Source: Chitinophaga agrisoli
Lineage (GTDB): Bacteria; Bacteroidota; Bacteroidia; Chitinophagales; Chitinophagaceae
Assembly (NCBI RefSeq): GCF_008386695.1
Contig: NZ_VUOC01000004.1
Span: 3,262,576 to 3,326,575, forward strand
Direction: 5' to 3'
Length of the DNA stretch: 64,000 nt
Shown here: one piece after another, positions 8,269 to 15,977 of the stretch
How the letters are laid out: each line of letters begins with the position of its first letter
Position numbering within the stretch: position 1 is the stretch's first letter
The notes under the pieces: generated by a model
What the model was told of the DNA's origin: nothing
Databases searched by the model: none
Seen by the model: only the letters and a program-made list of their open reading frames with translations
Position numbers and translations under genes: made by a program

Positions 8269-11200
8269 TAAAAGGTGACGTCTAATCCGAATGAATAAAA
8301 TCGCTGAAAAGGATAGTTGAAGCCGGTAACAGACGCTTCAGGGTCCCATCCGCCTTTTACATGATGCGCCTCCCACAGGTCCTGCCCGCTGAAGTACACC
8401 CTGGCCTGGGCAATAGACCATCTGCTCAGCAAACCGGTAGGCAGGGAGTACCCTACCTGCAGGTTCTTTAACCGGATGTATGCGCCATTGATCTCCTGTA
8501 ATGTGGAGGGCTGATAGTTCCAGTACCGGATACTACCGTGGCTCAGGCGGGGATAATAAGCATCTGGCCGGTCTTCATTCCAGGTCTGTTTATAGTAGAA
8601 TTGCGGAGGTTGCCGCCACCAATCGCTCCAGGGCATTGAATACTCTCCCGTGCGGAATACAGAACGTTTACCCACACCCTGCAGAAAGATCCCCAGGTCA
8701 AACCCTTTGTATTTTGCGCCCAGGTTAATGCCATAACTATACCGGGGCGTAATCGTGCCGGCATTCACCACATCGCCATCGTCGCCGGCTTTATCTCCCG
8801 TAGGACTGATCTTGCCATCCCCGTTCACATCCTTGAACTTAGCGTCGCCTATACCGATATCAGACGGCACACCACCCAGTTTTTTATAGGCTTCCAGCTC
8901 CTGCGGGGTACGGATCAACCCATCAAATACATAGGCGAAATACGTGTTGATAGGATAACCTTCCCGGATATTATTAAGCCCCGGCACATAAGTATCCGCG
9001 CCGCCGTAGTACACTACCTTATTCTGCGCATCGCTGAGCAGCAGCCGGGCGCTGTATTCCACATTACCTATCTTATCCTTCCATCCCAGCGAGGTCTCAA
9101 AGCCTTTGGTATGCAGCTCGCCTGAATTAGAATAAGGCGCTACGGCCCCTAGCACGCTGGGATAGGTAACTGGTATCAACAGGTCTTTATTCGTCTTAAT
9201 AAAGTAATCAAATGAGAAAGTAAGGCGGGCGTCAAGTAGCGTAGCATCCACGCCAATATTCTTATTGATCAGCGTTTCCCAGGTACGGTCTGTGGATACA
9301 ATACCCGCCACCGCGGCAGACTGTCCCTGCAAACCCGCCCCAAAAGGATAAGGATAACCCCTGCCTAAACGGATAAGGTTTAAATAATCATAATAACCGA
9401 TCCCTTCCTGGTTACCCGTGCGCCCATAGGATATGCGCAGCTTCAGATCATTCAGCATGCGTACATCGCGTAAAAACCCTTCCCGCGAAATACGCCACGC
9501 AGCAGAGACGCCCGGAAACCATCCCCAGCGCCGGTCCGGCTCAAAACGGGAACTGCCATCATAACGCACATTGGCTTCCAGCAGGTATTTACTGTCATAG
9601 CTATAGCTTACCCTGGAGAACAGGGAACTGATGGCCCATTTAAACCCTCCGCCGGAATTGGTCATATTGCCCGTACCGCCCAGGTTTAATGCCCATGGCC
9701 CTTGCACGATATAATTATCCCGGCGCGCCCCAAATACATCATAGTCATTCTCTTCATGAGAGGCGCCTGCCATGATCTCTAAATTGTGCCGGCTAAAGTT
9801 TTTACTATACTGCAGATAGCCCGTATAATTGCGGTAGGTATTATCGGAATGAGATTTGGACGCCGAATTAGTGTTAGGATCAGCAATCGTATAATAAGCC
9901 AGATCGCCATCCCAGTTATACAGCGGTACAGATTTGGCAATATCTTCATCATTCTCTGAGCTATAGTTGATCCCCGCCTGCAGGTTCAGTTTCAGACCGT
10001 CCAGCACTTCTGCCGTCAGTTTGAAATTGGTGTTCAGATTACGCGTATTATAGGTAGAAGGCACCGCTTCCTTAGCCTGTGCCACCGCATTACCCCAACC
10101 GCCCTGTGCAAAGAACTTTCCATCCTTTGAGTACACCGGGTGGTTAGGCATGCCAAAAACAGCTTCTGTGATCACCCAATCACCCAGGCCGCCAATATCG
10201 CTCCGCTTCTGGTTCTCAAAAGATACTTTGGACTCCAGGCGTATACGTTTGGAAAAATCATAATCATAGTTAAGGCGCAGATTATACCTTTTGTTATTAT
10301 CATCCGCATAGCGGATCACGCCCCGGGTATCCGTATAACTGCCGGAAAGATAGTAGCTGGAGCTTTCGCCGCCGCCGGTGATATTGATATTGTGTTTTTG
10401 CTGAAACCCGTTCTCCATTACCTCATGTATCCAGTTGGTATTGGTAAAGAACAACATCCAGCCGTCGTATAGTGGATGCGGTATGGGGTTGGGATCGTTG
10501 TTCTGTATCCGCTGTAACAGGTCCGATGTATACATGGGCGCGGCCCCGTTATGGATATTAGCTTCATTATCCATGATGGCCATCTCGTAATTGGTAGGGC
10601 TTTTCATCATACCAGACAGTTTGGTGATGGCCATATTGGTGCTGTAATTGATACGTGGCTTTCCTTTCTGTCCTCTTTTGGTGGTGATGATAAAAACGCC
10701 GCCGGCTGCACGTGCGCCATAGATAGAGGCTGCGGCATCCTTCAGCACATCAATGGACTGGATATCGTCCGGATTCAGCAAGTTAATATCTCCCGGTACG
10801 CCATCCACCAGCACCAGGGGCGAGTTACCGCCATTGGTAGAGGAATAGCCCCTTACATTCAGATCAAAACTTTCCGCCCCCGGCCGGCCGGAAGCCCGTT
10901 GTATCACCACGCCCGGTATCTCGCCCTGCAAAGCGGAAAGGGCATTGGCAATAGGGCGGGCCTTGATCACCTCCGAGTTCACGGAAGAAACAGCGCCGGT
11001 GAGGTTCTCCTTCTGCTTCGTACCATATCCCACTACCACAAAACTTTGCAGCGTCTTAATATCGGTGCTCATGCTGATGTTAAAGCTGGTACGGCTACCC
11101 ACCGGGATCTCCTGCGGCAGGTAACCTGTAAAGGAAAATACCAGCGTACTACCCTGTGGCACCTGCAGGTTAAACTGGCCGGCGCCATTGGTTTGGGTAC

Positions 11201-11717
11201 CCAACCGGGTCCCCCTGGCCAATACGGTTACGCCCGGCATTGCCAGACCGGCGGAGTCCGTGACCGTGCCGCTCACCCGCACCGTAGTATCTGTGGCTAA
11301 AGGCAATGCCGGTAGCAATGGCGGCTTATTGGCGGCGCTTTTGATGATGATATTGTTATCCCGGATAGTGTATATAATAGGCTGGTTCCTGATACAGATA
11401 TCCAGCACCTGTTGTATAGGCACATCTTTTACGTTGATAGTAACCGGAGCGGTGCCCTTTAACAACGTTTCATTACATACAATGGAAACCCCTGTTTGCC
11501 GGGATATTTCAATAAACACCTTCTGCAGCGGGGCATCCCTTACAGTGAGGGTAACTCCCTGGGAGAGGGCTGCTGCGCTGATATGCAGACAGGCGACAAG
11601 CATTAAAAAAGCGGTCATTTTCATAACCAGGAACAGTTTAGGCGGCAGATAACGCGGATGATGTTTGGTGGATATACGTTCCCCAATTAACGTGGCTTTG
11701 CAAAAGTTTAAAAGCAT
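8268..11717 (-). CDS. SusC/RagA TonB-dependent transporter with STN signalling domain
   Basis: 1149 residues. After a long signal region (to about residue 52) comes a secretin/TonB short N-terminal (STN) domain, about residues 67-127 (FIEISRQTGVSIVCNE to NNIIIKS), the module that contacts a FecR-type anti-sigma factor in the periplasm. A carboxypeptidase-regulatory-like domain follows (GTVTDSAGLAMPGVTVLARG), then the plug with VVVGYGTKQKENLTGAVSS, and a beta-barrel ending in hydrophobic GLDVTF. The STN domain fits the fecR and ECF sigma genes directly upstream: ligand import should signal through FecR to the sigma factor and induce the locus. Its 5' region carries a candidate antisense RNA and a hairpin. 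The start at 11717 gives an unusually long n-region before the hydrophobic core (LFLVMKMTAFLMLVAC), but this is common in this family. Confidence 0.95.
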   Translation of the reverse strand: MLLNFCKATLIGERISTKHHPRYLPPKLFLVMKMTAFLMLVACLHISAAALSQGVTLTVRDAPLQKVFIEISRQTGVSIVCNETLLKGTAPVTINVKDVPIQQVLDICIRNQPIIYTIRDNNIIIKSAANKPPLLPALPLATDTTVRVSGTVTDSAGLAMPGVTVLARGTRLGTQTNGAGQFNLQVPQGSTLVFSFTGYLPQEIPVGSRTSFNISMSTDIKTLQSFVVVGYGTKQKENLTGAVSSVNSEVIKARPIANALSALQGEIPGVVIQRASGRPGAESFDLNVRGYSSTNGGNSPLVLVDGVPGDINLLNPDDIQSIDVLKDAAASIYGARAAGGVFIITTKRGQKGKPRINYSTNMAITKLSGMMKSPTNYEMAIMDNEANIHNGAAPMYTSDLLQRIQNNDPNPIPHPLYDGWMLFFTNTNWIHEVMENGFQQKHNINITGGGESSSYYLSGSYTDTRGVIRYADDNNKRYNLRLNYDYDFSKRIRLESKVSFENQKRSDIGGLGDWVITEAVFGMPNHPVYSKDGKFFAQGGWGNAVAQAKEAVPSTYNTRNLNTNFKLTAEVLDGLKLNLQAGINYSSENDEDIAKSVPLYNWDGDLAYYTIADPNTNSASKSHSDNTYRNYTGYLQYSKNFSRHNLEIMAGASHEENDYDVFGARRDNYIVQGPWALNLGGTGNMTNSGGGFKWAISSLFSRVSYSYDSKYLLEANVRYDGSSRFEPDRRWGWFPGVSAAWRISREGFLRDVRMLNDLKLRISYGRTGNQEGIGYYDYLNLIRLGRGYPYPFGAGLQGQSAAVAGIVSTDRTWETLINKNIGVDATLLDARLTFSFDYFIKTNKDLLIPVTYPSVLGAVAPYSNSGELHTKGFETSLGWKDKIGNVEYSARLLLSDAQNKVVYYGGADTYVPGLNNIREGYPINTYFAYVFDGLIRTPQELEAYKKLGGVPSDIGIGDAKFKDVNGDGKISPTGDKAGDDGDVVNAGTITPRYSYGINLGAKYKGFDLGIFLQGVGKRSVFRTGEYSMPWSDWWRQPPQFYYKQTWNEDRPDAYYPRLSHGSIRYWNYQPSTLQEINGAYIRLKNLQVGYSLPTGLLSRWSIAQARVYFSGQDLWEAHHVKGGWDPEASVTGFNYPFQRFYSFGLDVTF

Positions 11718-11724
11718 ACTTTTG
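11717..11724 (+). promoter_or_regulatory. Antisense -7 box at the susC start codon
   Basis: TACTTTTG matches the Bacteroidota -7 consensus TAnnTTTG exactly. It is on the plus strand, opposite to susC, and shares one base with the susC start codon. A TTTG at 11697-11700 lies 16 bp upstream, somewhat closer than the usual 17-23. It would fire the antisense RNA that ends at the terminator at 11794-11830. Confidence 0.5.
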
Positions 11725-11728
11725 TAGT

Positions 11729-11830
11729 GTTTGGTTGATTACGAGATAAATGGTCTTAGCGGATTGTTTCTTTTCGGAATGCCCAAACTTTCCGCCGGAA
11801 GTGGTACCAGCACTTCCGGCATCTTTTTTT
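11729..11830 (+). ncRNA. Candidate cis-antisense RNA to the susC leader (copy 1)
   Basis: No gene lies on the plus strand here, yet a promoter-like box (11717-11724) and a strong intrinsic terminator (11794-11830) delimit an RNA of about 100 nt that is fully complementary to the region just upstream of susC. The same arrangement, with the same box position relative to the start codon and almost the same distance to the terminator (113 versus 115 bp), occurs at the second susC at 43501-43615. The two predicted RNAs share the string CCGCCGGAA at the 5' side of the terminator stem and a TTGGT near the 5' end. Antisense RNAs of this type (DonS in Bacteroides fragilis) are known to repress polysaccharide loci. 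The transcript ends are estimates from the box and the U-tract. Confidence 0.55.
11794..11830 (+). terminator. Intrinsic terminator oriented against susC
   Basis: A perfect 10-bp stem, GCCGGAAGTG (11794-11803) with CACTTCCGGC (11811-11820), 7-nt loop, followed by ATC and seven T on the plus strand. The U-tract is on the strand opposite to susC and fecR, so it cannot serve either gene. It would end the antisense RNA. Confidence 0.8.
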
Positions 11831-11834
11831 GATG

Positions 11835-11962
11835 TGCTAATGTGCCGATATGCTAATTTGCTAATGAATTGGCGCGGTACTACATGAATTAATCAACATA
11901 ATTAAATCATCCGCTGCACTCCCATTAGCACATCAGCACATTAGCATATCAGCACATTGGCA
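11835..11962. repeat. Long imperfect inverted repeat built from GCTAATGTG words, fecR-susC gap
   Basis: The 23-base arm at 11835-11857 (GTGCTAATGTGCCGATATGC and three more bases) is the near-exact reverse complement of 11940-11962, with two mismatches that would be G-U pairs in one strand. The arms are themselves made of repeated words GCTAAT and GTGC. The stem would enclose 82 nt and lies directly after the fecR stop, so it could trim read-through from fecR into susC. Confidence 0.6.
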
Positions 11963-11964
11963 TT

Positions 11965-13149
11965 CTATTGTACTATTACTTTCTTCCCTTCTACGGTAAA
12001 TCGCACCCCATTTTCTTCCAGCAGGTGCAATATCCCTGACAATGGTTGATCCCTGCCAATACGGCCCAGGAAACGCTCTTTACTATGCGTATTCCTGTAT
12101 TCCACTTCCACATCGTACCAGCGGGCTATCTGCCGCATAATGGCGGCCAGGTCTGTGTTCGCAAATTCAAAGAAGCCTGTTTTCCAGGCGATCACCTGGT
12201 TTACATCTGCCATCTGTACGGTCAGGGCATGATCTGTATAACCCAGCACCGCCTGCTGACCAGGCGAGAGGGTAGCGTTGGTGGCGCCCTGTTGCACCCG
12301 TACGGCCCCTTCCAGTAACGTGGTATGTATATGCTGCTCGTCGGTATAGGCCATAATGTCAAAGCGGGTGCCTAATACCTGTACTTCCATGTAGTCTTTG
12401 CCGTTTTGCCGGGCAGGTACCCGTACTTTAAAGGGCCGGCGCGCATCCTTTGCTATCTCAAAATAACCCTGCCCTTTTAGCTCCACGATCCTTTCCGCTC
12501 CCTTAAAAGCGATGGGATAACGTAGTGATGAAGCGGAGTTCAGCCATACTTTACTCCCATCCGGCAGGGTAACGCGGAACTGTCCGCCCGCGGGTGTGGC
12601 TAATATGTTATAACTATCCGGCCCGGTATGCCCGGCGGCGTATAATAGCTGCCCTTTATGCTGACTGATAGCAGCGCCGCCCTGCTGGATCGTCCGGCTC
12701 TCCGCGCTGTCCAGCGTCACGGTAGAACCATCCGCCAGGGTGAGTGTTGCCTTATTAACGCCCGGTGCTATATCTGTACTAATGGGGGATGGTACGGCCG
12801 CTATGTCTGCTTTGGGAATACGTTCCAGTAATAAATAGGTACCGGCTACCAGCAGTCCCGCCAGCACTGCAGCAGCAGCCCACCAGTTGCGCCACATGGG
12901 GCGGGCAGGCGGCAGAATGGCCAGGTCCTGCATTTCTTCCCGCTGCAGCAGTTCGTTATAAAGCGTATCAAGATGGAGATGTTCTGCTCCTCCAGCCGGC
13001 AAATGCTGCATGGCCTGCAGGATCATCTCGTCAAATGCTGGCTGGTTGGCCGGGTCGGCCGCCCAGATCCGGAATTGCAGGTAGTCATCCGGCGAGATGG
13101 TATCGTCCAGGTATTGGCGGAATAATTGGCGGGCCTGTTCCGTGGTCAT
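11965..13149 (-). CDS. FecR family anti-sigma factor
   Basis: 394 residues in the classic layout: a cytoplasmic N-terminal segment that binds the sigma factor (ARQLFRQYLDDTISPDDY), one membrane helix at about residues 87-108 (WRNWWAAAAVLAGLLVAGTY), then a periplasmic FecR domain (FRVTLPDGSKVWLNSASSLR, VELKGQGYFEI) and a C-terminal DUF4974 domain (LAAIMRQIARWYDVEVEY to VEGKKVIVQ). It relays occupancy of the STN-bearing SusC to the ECF sigma factor encoded upstream. The sigma gene is 333 bp away, an unusually wide gap for this pair, and the gap holds an 11-bp repeat array. The product is expected in the inner membrane. Confidence 0.95.
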   Translation of the reverse strand: MTTEQARQLFRQYLDDTISPDDYLQFRIWAADPANQPAFDEMILQAMQHLPAGGAEHLHLDTLYNELLQREEMQDLAILPPARPMWRNWWAAAAVLAGLLVAGTYLLLERIPKADIAAVPSPISTDIAPGVNKATLTLADGSTVTLDSAESRTIQQGGAAISQHKGQLLYAAGHTGPDSYNILATPAGGQFRVTLPDGSKVWLNSASSLRYPIAFKGAERIVELKGQGYFEIAKDARRPFKVRVPARQNGKDYMEVQVLGTRFDIMAYTDEQHIHTTLLEGAVRVQQGATNATLSPGQQAVLGYTDHALTVQMADVNQVIAWKTGFFEFANTDLAAIMRQIARWYDVEVEYRNTHSKERFLGRIGRDQPLSGILHLLEENGVRFTVEGKKVIVQ

Positions 13150-13482
13150 TTATAAAAGCATTTAATTTTTAGCGGTTAGCACGTGGTCTTATCTCCGCAG
13201 GCGGTTAGCGTGAGCCAATAGTATGAACCTTTCTCTGCTTGTCAGCCTTTAGCTCCTTCATAGCACCCCTACCCGTTGCAATCGATGGGTAACGCAACCC
13301 TCTGATACTATCTTAACCTACATACCCTATTCGAACCTCAAGCGAACCTTAACCGAACCTTAACCGAAGGAAAAGCGAAGGAGAACCCAGGCACAAATCA
13401 GGTAAAATAATACCATTCACTACCCCTCCCTATCACCAGGACGAATGACTTTGAAAAAGGAATGCGTTGGAATAAAAAAATT
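13150..13482. other. 333-bp gap between ECF sigma and fecR
   Basis: No open frame of note. Apart from the 11-bp CGAA array (13332-13386) I see no terminator or exact TAnnTTTG box on the minus strand. The gap separates two genes that are often close together, so fecR may have its own promoter here. Confidence 0.6.
13332..13386. repeat. Five-copy 11-bp tandem array (CGAA-phased) between sigma and fecR
   Basis: CGAA starts at 13332, 13343, 13354, 13365 and 13376, each exactly 11 bp apart. Units read CGAACCTCAAG, CGAACCTTAAC (twice), CGAAGGAAAAG and CGAAGGAGAAC. The period and tetramer match the array at 6462-6527, but here CGAA lies on the plus strand, so the two arrays face in opposite directions within the same locus. 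Confidence 0.9.
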
Positions 13483-14073
13483 TTAATGATCCTGGGAAAA
13501 CCAGATCAGGAGAACAAGCAATGCTTCCGGATTTTCTGCCAGGTGTTTGCGCAGGTAATCCAGCGCCCGTACAATATAACTTTTGGAGGTTACCTTGGAA
13601 ATATGCATTACCCGGGCTATCTCGTCATGACTATACCCCTGAAACCGCAACAAAAAAGCTTTCTGCATCTGCGGCGGCAGCCTTTTAATAATATTGTCTA
13701 CCGCATGCTGTGCCTGTGTGCCTTCCAGTACCTGCTCCGGGGTAACGGGCTCCTGGGTAAGATACTCCAGCATATAGCCATCATTCCCCGGTTGGAATAC
13801 CCGTTTCTTCAGGAAATCGCGTACCTGGTTGCGGGCTACTGTAAACAGGAAGCCCTCAAAATGCTGCAACTGCGGCAGTAGCTGACGGTGTACCCATAGC
13901 TTTACAAAGATCTCCTGCACCAGGTCTTTTGCCTGTTCCGGAGATTTGGTCATTTTCAGACCAAGCGCATACAGCCGTTTCCAGTAATGGTCAAATACGC
14001 GGCGGTAAGCAGCCTCATTGCCCTCAGCTATAAGCCGGAGCAGTTCTCTTTCATTATGTAGCACATCATGCAT
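13483..14073 (-). CDS. ECF RNA polymerase sigma-70 factor
   Basis: 196 residues. Sigma region 2 spans about residues 25-95 (YRRVFDHYWKRLYALGLKM, DLVQEIFVKLW, FEGFLFTVARNQVRDFLK), and region 4 about residues 130-185 with a helix-turn-helix (GYSHDEIARVMHISKVTSKS). This is the Bacteroidota FecI-like family that pairs with FecR proteins, and fecR follows downstream on the same strand. It should be held by FecR until the STN-type SusC signals ligand binding, then direct transcription of the pectin locus. The protein has a hydrophobic tail (EALLVLLIWFSQDH) beyond region 4, common in this group. Confidence 0.95.
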   Translation of the reverse strand: MHDVLHNERELLRLIAEGNEAAYRRVFDHYWKRLYALGLKMTKSPEQAKDLVQEIFVKLWVHRQLLPQLQHFEGFLFTVARNQVRDFLKKRVFQPGNDGYMLEYLTQEPVTPEQVLEGTQAQHAVDNIIKRLPPQMQKAFLLRFQGYSHDEIARVMHISKVTSKSYIVRALDYLRKHLAENPEALLVLLIWFSQDH

Positions 14074-14249
14074 TCCAGAATGGTTGTCCCCTAAAGCGAT
14101 CTAGCAGTTGGCAGTTGGCGAATTGCAGTGATTGACTGCCTGCTGTTTTGGTTTGTATTGCATTATGAAAATACTAAAATCCGGGGGAATAACCCCCAGA
14201 TGTTAACGGCTCTTTACAAAAGGTATAATTCCCTGCTTTATCGGCTATA

Positions 14250-15851
14250 TTAATATCCCACATTTTTCACCGCCTGCGCTCCCAACCGCTCTGCCAGCTG
14301 TGCCAGGTACAGGCTATTCGGCGTTACCGCCTCACCAGCTGCATCATAGATCCCCTCTTCCAGCAGCGGCGTTTTATCAAATGGCCTGGCTCGCTGCTGA
14401 TGCGCCCCCTGGCTCCCTATTACCCAGTTAGCCGCTCCGGGTGGCTGCTGGTTCAGATAAGACCGGGCCTTGCAGTTCCAGGCCACCGCCCAGCCAATAG
14501 CCCAGCCATGACCGGAGCCCATCGCCCCCCTGTTCATAAAATCGATCCCGCCATCCGGCACATTACATCCATCTACCAGCAATACAGTAGCCCAGCGCTG
14601 GTGGGGCTGTATCCATCCATTTCCCTCAAACGTGCAGTGTAACAATACAACCGGTCCGGATACTTTAGGCCCGGTAGCAAAATAGAATACATTATCCCCT
14701 TTAATATAACACTGGTTAAACAACAGCTGAGACCCGCTGCCATTAAGGTCCGCCGGTTTTGCCGATCCCACGGTAGGCATGGTATGCGTAATCCGTACCC
14801 GCTCCACCGTGATCCGTTTTGCATCCGAAATGCTCACACTGTTGATAGTGTTCTGTATCTCGATATTCCGCGCCCAGCTATCTCTTACCCCTTTCATCGT
14901 AAAAGCCCGGTGATGCGCTTCATTGATCGTCCCGGTTTGATCCGGGGCCGCCATACGCAGGTCCTCGATCCCCGTCTGGAACAGCCCCCCACGTAGCGTT
15001 ACCTTACTAACAGTAACACCCGGCGGGTTCAGGTAACGGGCATCATAATTATCAGTAAGTGGCAGGCCTACCGTTATGGTGTTATGGGTTATACTTTTAA
15101 TCACCCGGTCAATAACAATATCGCCGCTGATCCAGGTCTGTTGTTTACCATCGCGGGTAAGCTGATCCATACCCATAAAATGTACCCAGGCCGGCGTTAC
15201 CGGACGGGTAATACGGATGGTATCACCCGGCGCCAGGCCGCCCGTCTCATTTACGGTAAACGAACTGGCATTTACCGGCACATAACTATCCGTAATACGA
15301 ACAGCATCGCCAATAGGCTGAGCGGTTACCATACCCGTAATAGTAATACACGCATGCGGGTTTCCTGTCATACGGATAACCGTACCATCCGCCCCGGCCC
15401 CACTGCCGCGCAGCACAACCCCGCTGGCACGGATAACCAGCGGCCGTTCACAGTCATAAATACCTGGTTGTAACAGCACTGCGCCACGGCTGCCATTTAC
15501 CAGGGGCATGCCCGATACGGCGTCAATGGCCTGCTGAATAGCGTCCGTATTATCGCCGGCGGCAGGGCTAAGCGTTATCTTCACCGGTAATAGCGGAATG
15601 GCCACGCCGCCGCCTTTATAGCCGGCATAGGAATAATCCGGGATCCGGTCGCCCCGTTCCAGGGTTTTGTAACTAAGCTTACCCTGGCCGTTCTGATATA
15701 CCCATTGGCTGGTACGCCGGCTGGCGCCGGACAAAGATGCGTCTTCGCTATGGCGGTTATTATTTGCAGATAGGTTTCCCTGGGCGTGTATCTGGACTAA
15801 GGGCCATAACAGTAGGGTTAAACAGTATAACAGGCAATTAAGTGATTGCAT
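14250..15851 (-). CDS. Secreted right-handed beta-helix protein, pectate-lyase-like
   Basis: 533 residues with a signal peptide (to about IHAQG). The segment GAVLLQPGIYDCERPLVIRA with VVLRGSGAGADGTVIRM is typical of the first coils of right-handed parallel beta-helix enzymes of the pectate lyase/GH28 superfamily, and later segments repeat short strands around RITVERVRITHTMP and QLLFNQCYIKGDNVFYF. I cannot pick out a catalytic set, so lyase, hydrolase or binding roles all remain possible. It is encoded 126 bp downstream of the GH28 gene on the same strand, and its leader carries TTTGATGACGT (15851-15861, plus-strand reading), also present in the GH28 leader. Together they suggest shared regulation for pectin breakdown. 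Confidence 0.8.
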   Translation of the reverse strand: MQSLNCLLYCLTLLLWPLVQIHAQGNLSANNNRHSEDASLSGASRRTSQWVYQNGQGKLSYKTLERGDRIPDYSYAGYKGGGVAIPLLPVKITLSPAAGDNTDAIQQAIDAVSGMPLVNGSRGAVLLQPGIYDCERPLVIRASGVVLRGSGAGADGTVIRMTGNPHACITITGMVTAQPIGDAVRITDSYVPVNASSFTVNETGGLAPGDTIRITRPVTPAWVHFMGMDQLTRDGKQQTWISGDIVIDRVIKSITHNTITVGLPLTDNYDARYLNPPGVTVSKVTLRGGLFQTGIEDLRMAAPDQTGTINEAHHRAFTMKGVRDSWARNIEIQNTINSVSISDAKRITVERVRITHTMPTVGSAKPADLNGSGSQLLFNQCYIKGDNVFYFATGPKVSGPVVLLHCTFEGNGWIQPHQRWATVLLVDGCNVPDGGIDFMNRGAMGSGHGWAIGWAVAWNCKARSYLNQQPPGAANWVIGSQGAHQQRARPFDKTPLLEEGIYDAAGEAVTPNSLYLAQLAERLGAQAVKNVGY

Positions 15852-15977
15852 TTGATGACGTGCTTGAAGTGATAAATTTGTGTGATAATATCTCTGTGAA
15901 TGATCTCACGGCAATGCATCTTATCAACATAACGATGATCTCACCCCGTAATAACATCCTCCCGTAACAGGCAGTCC

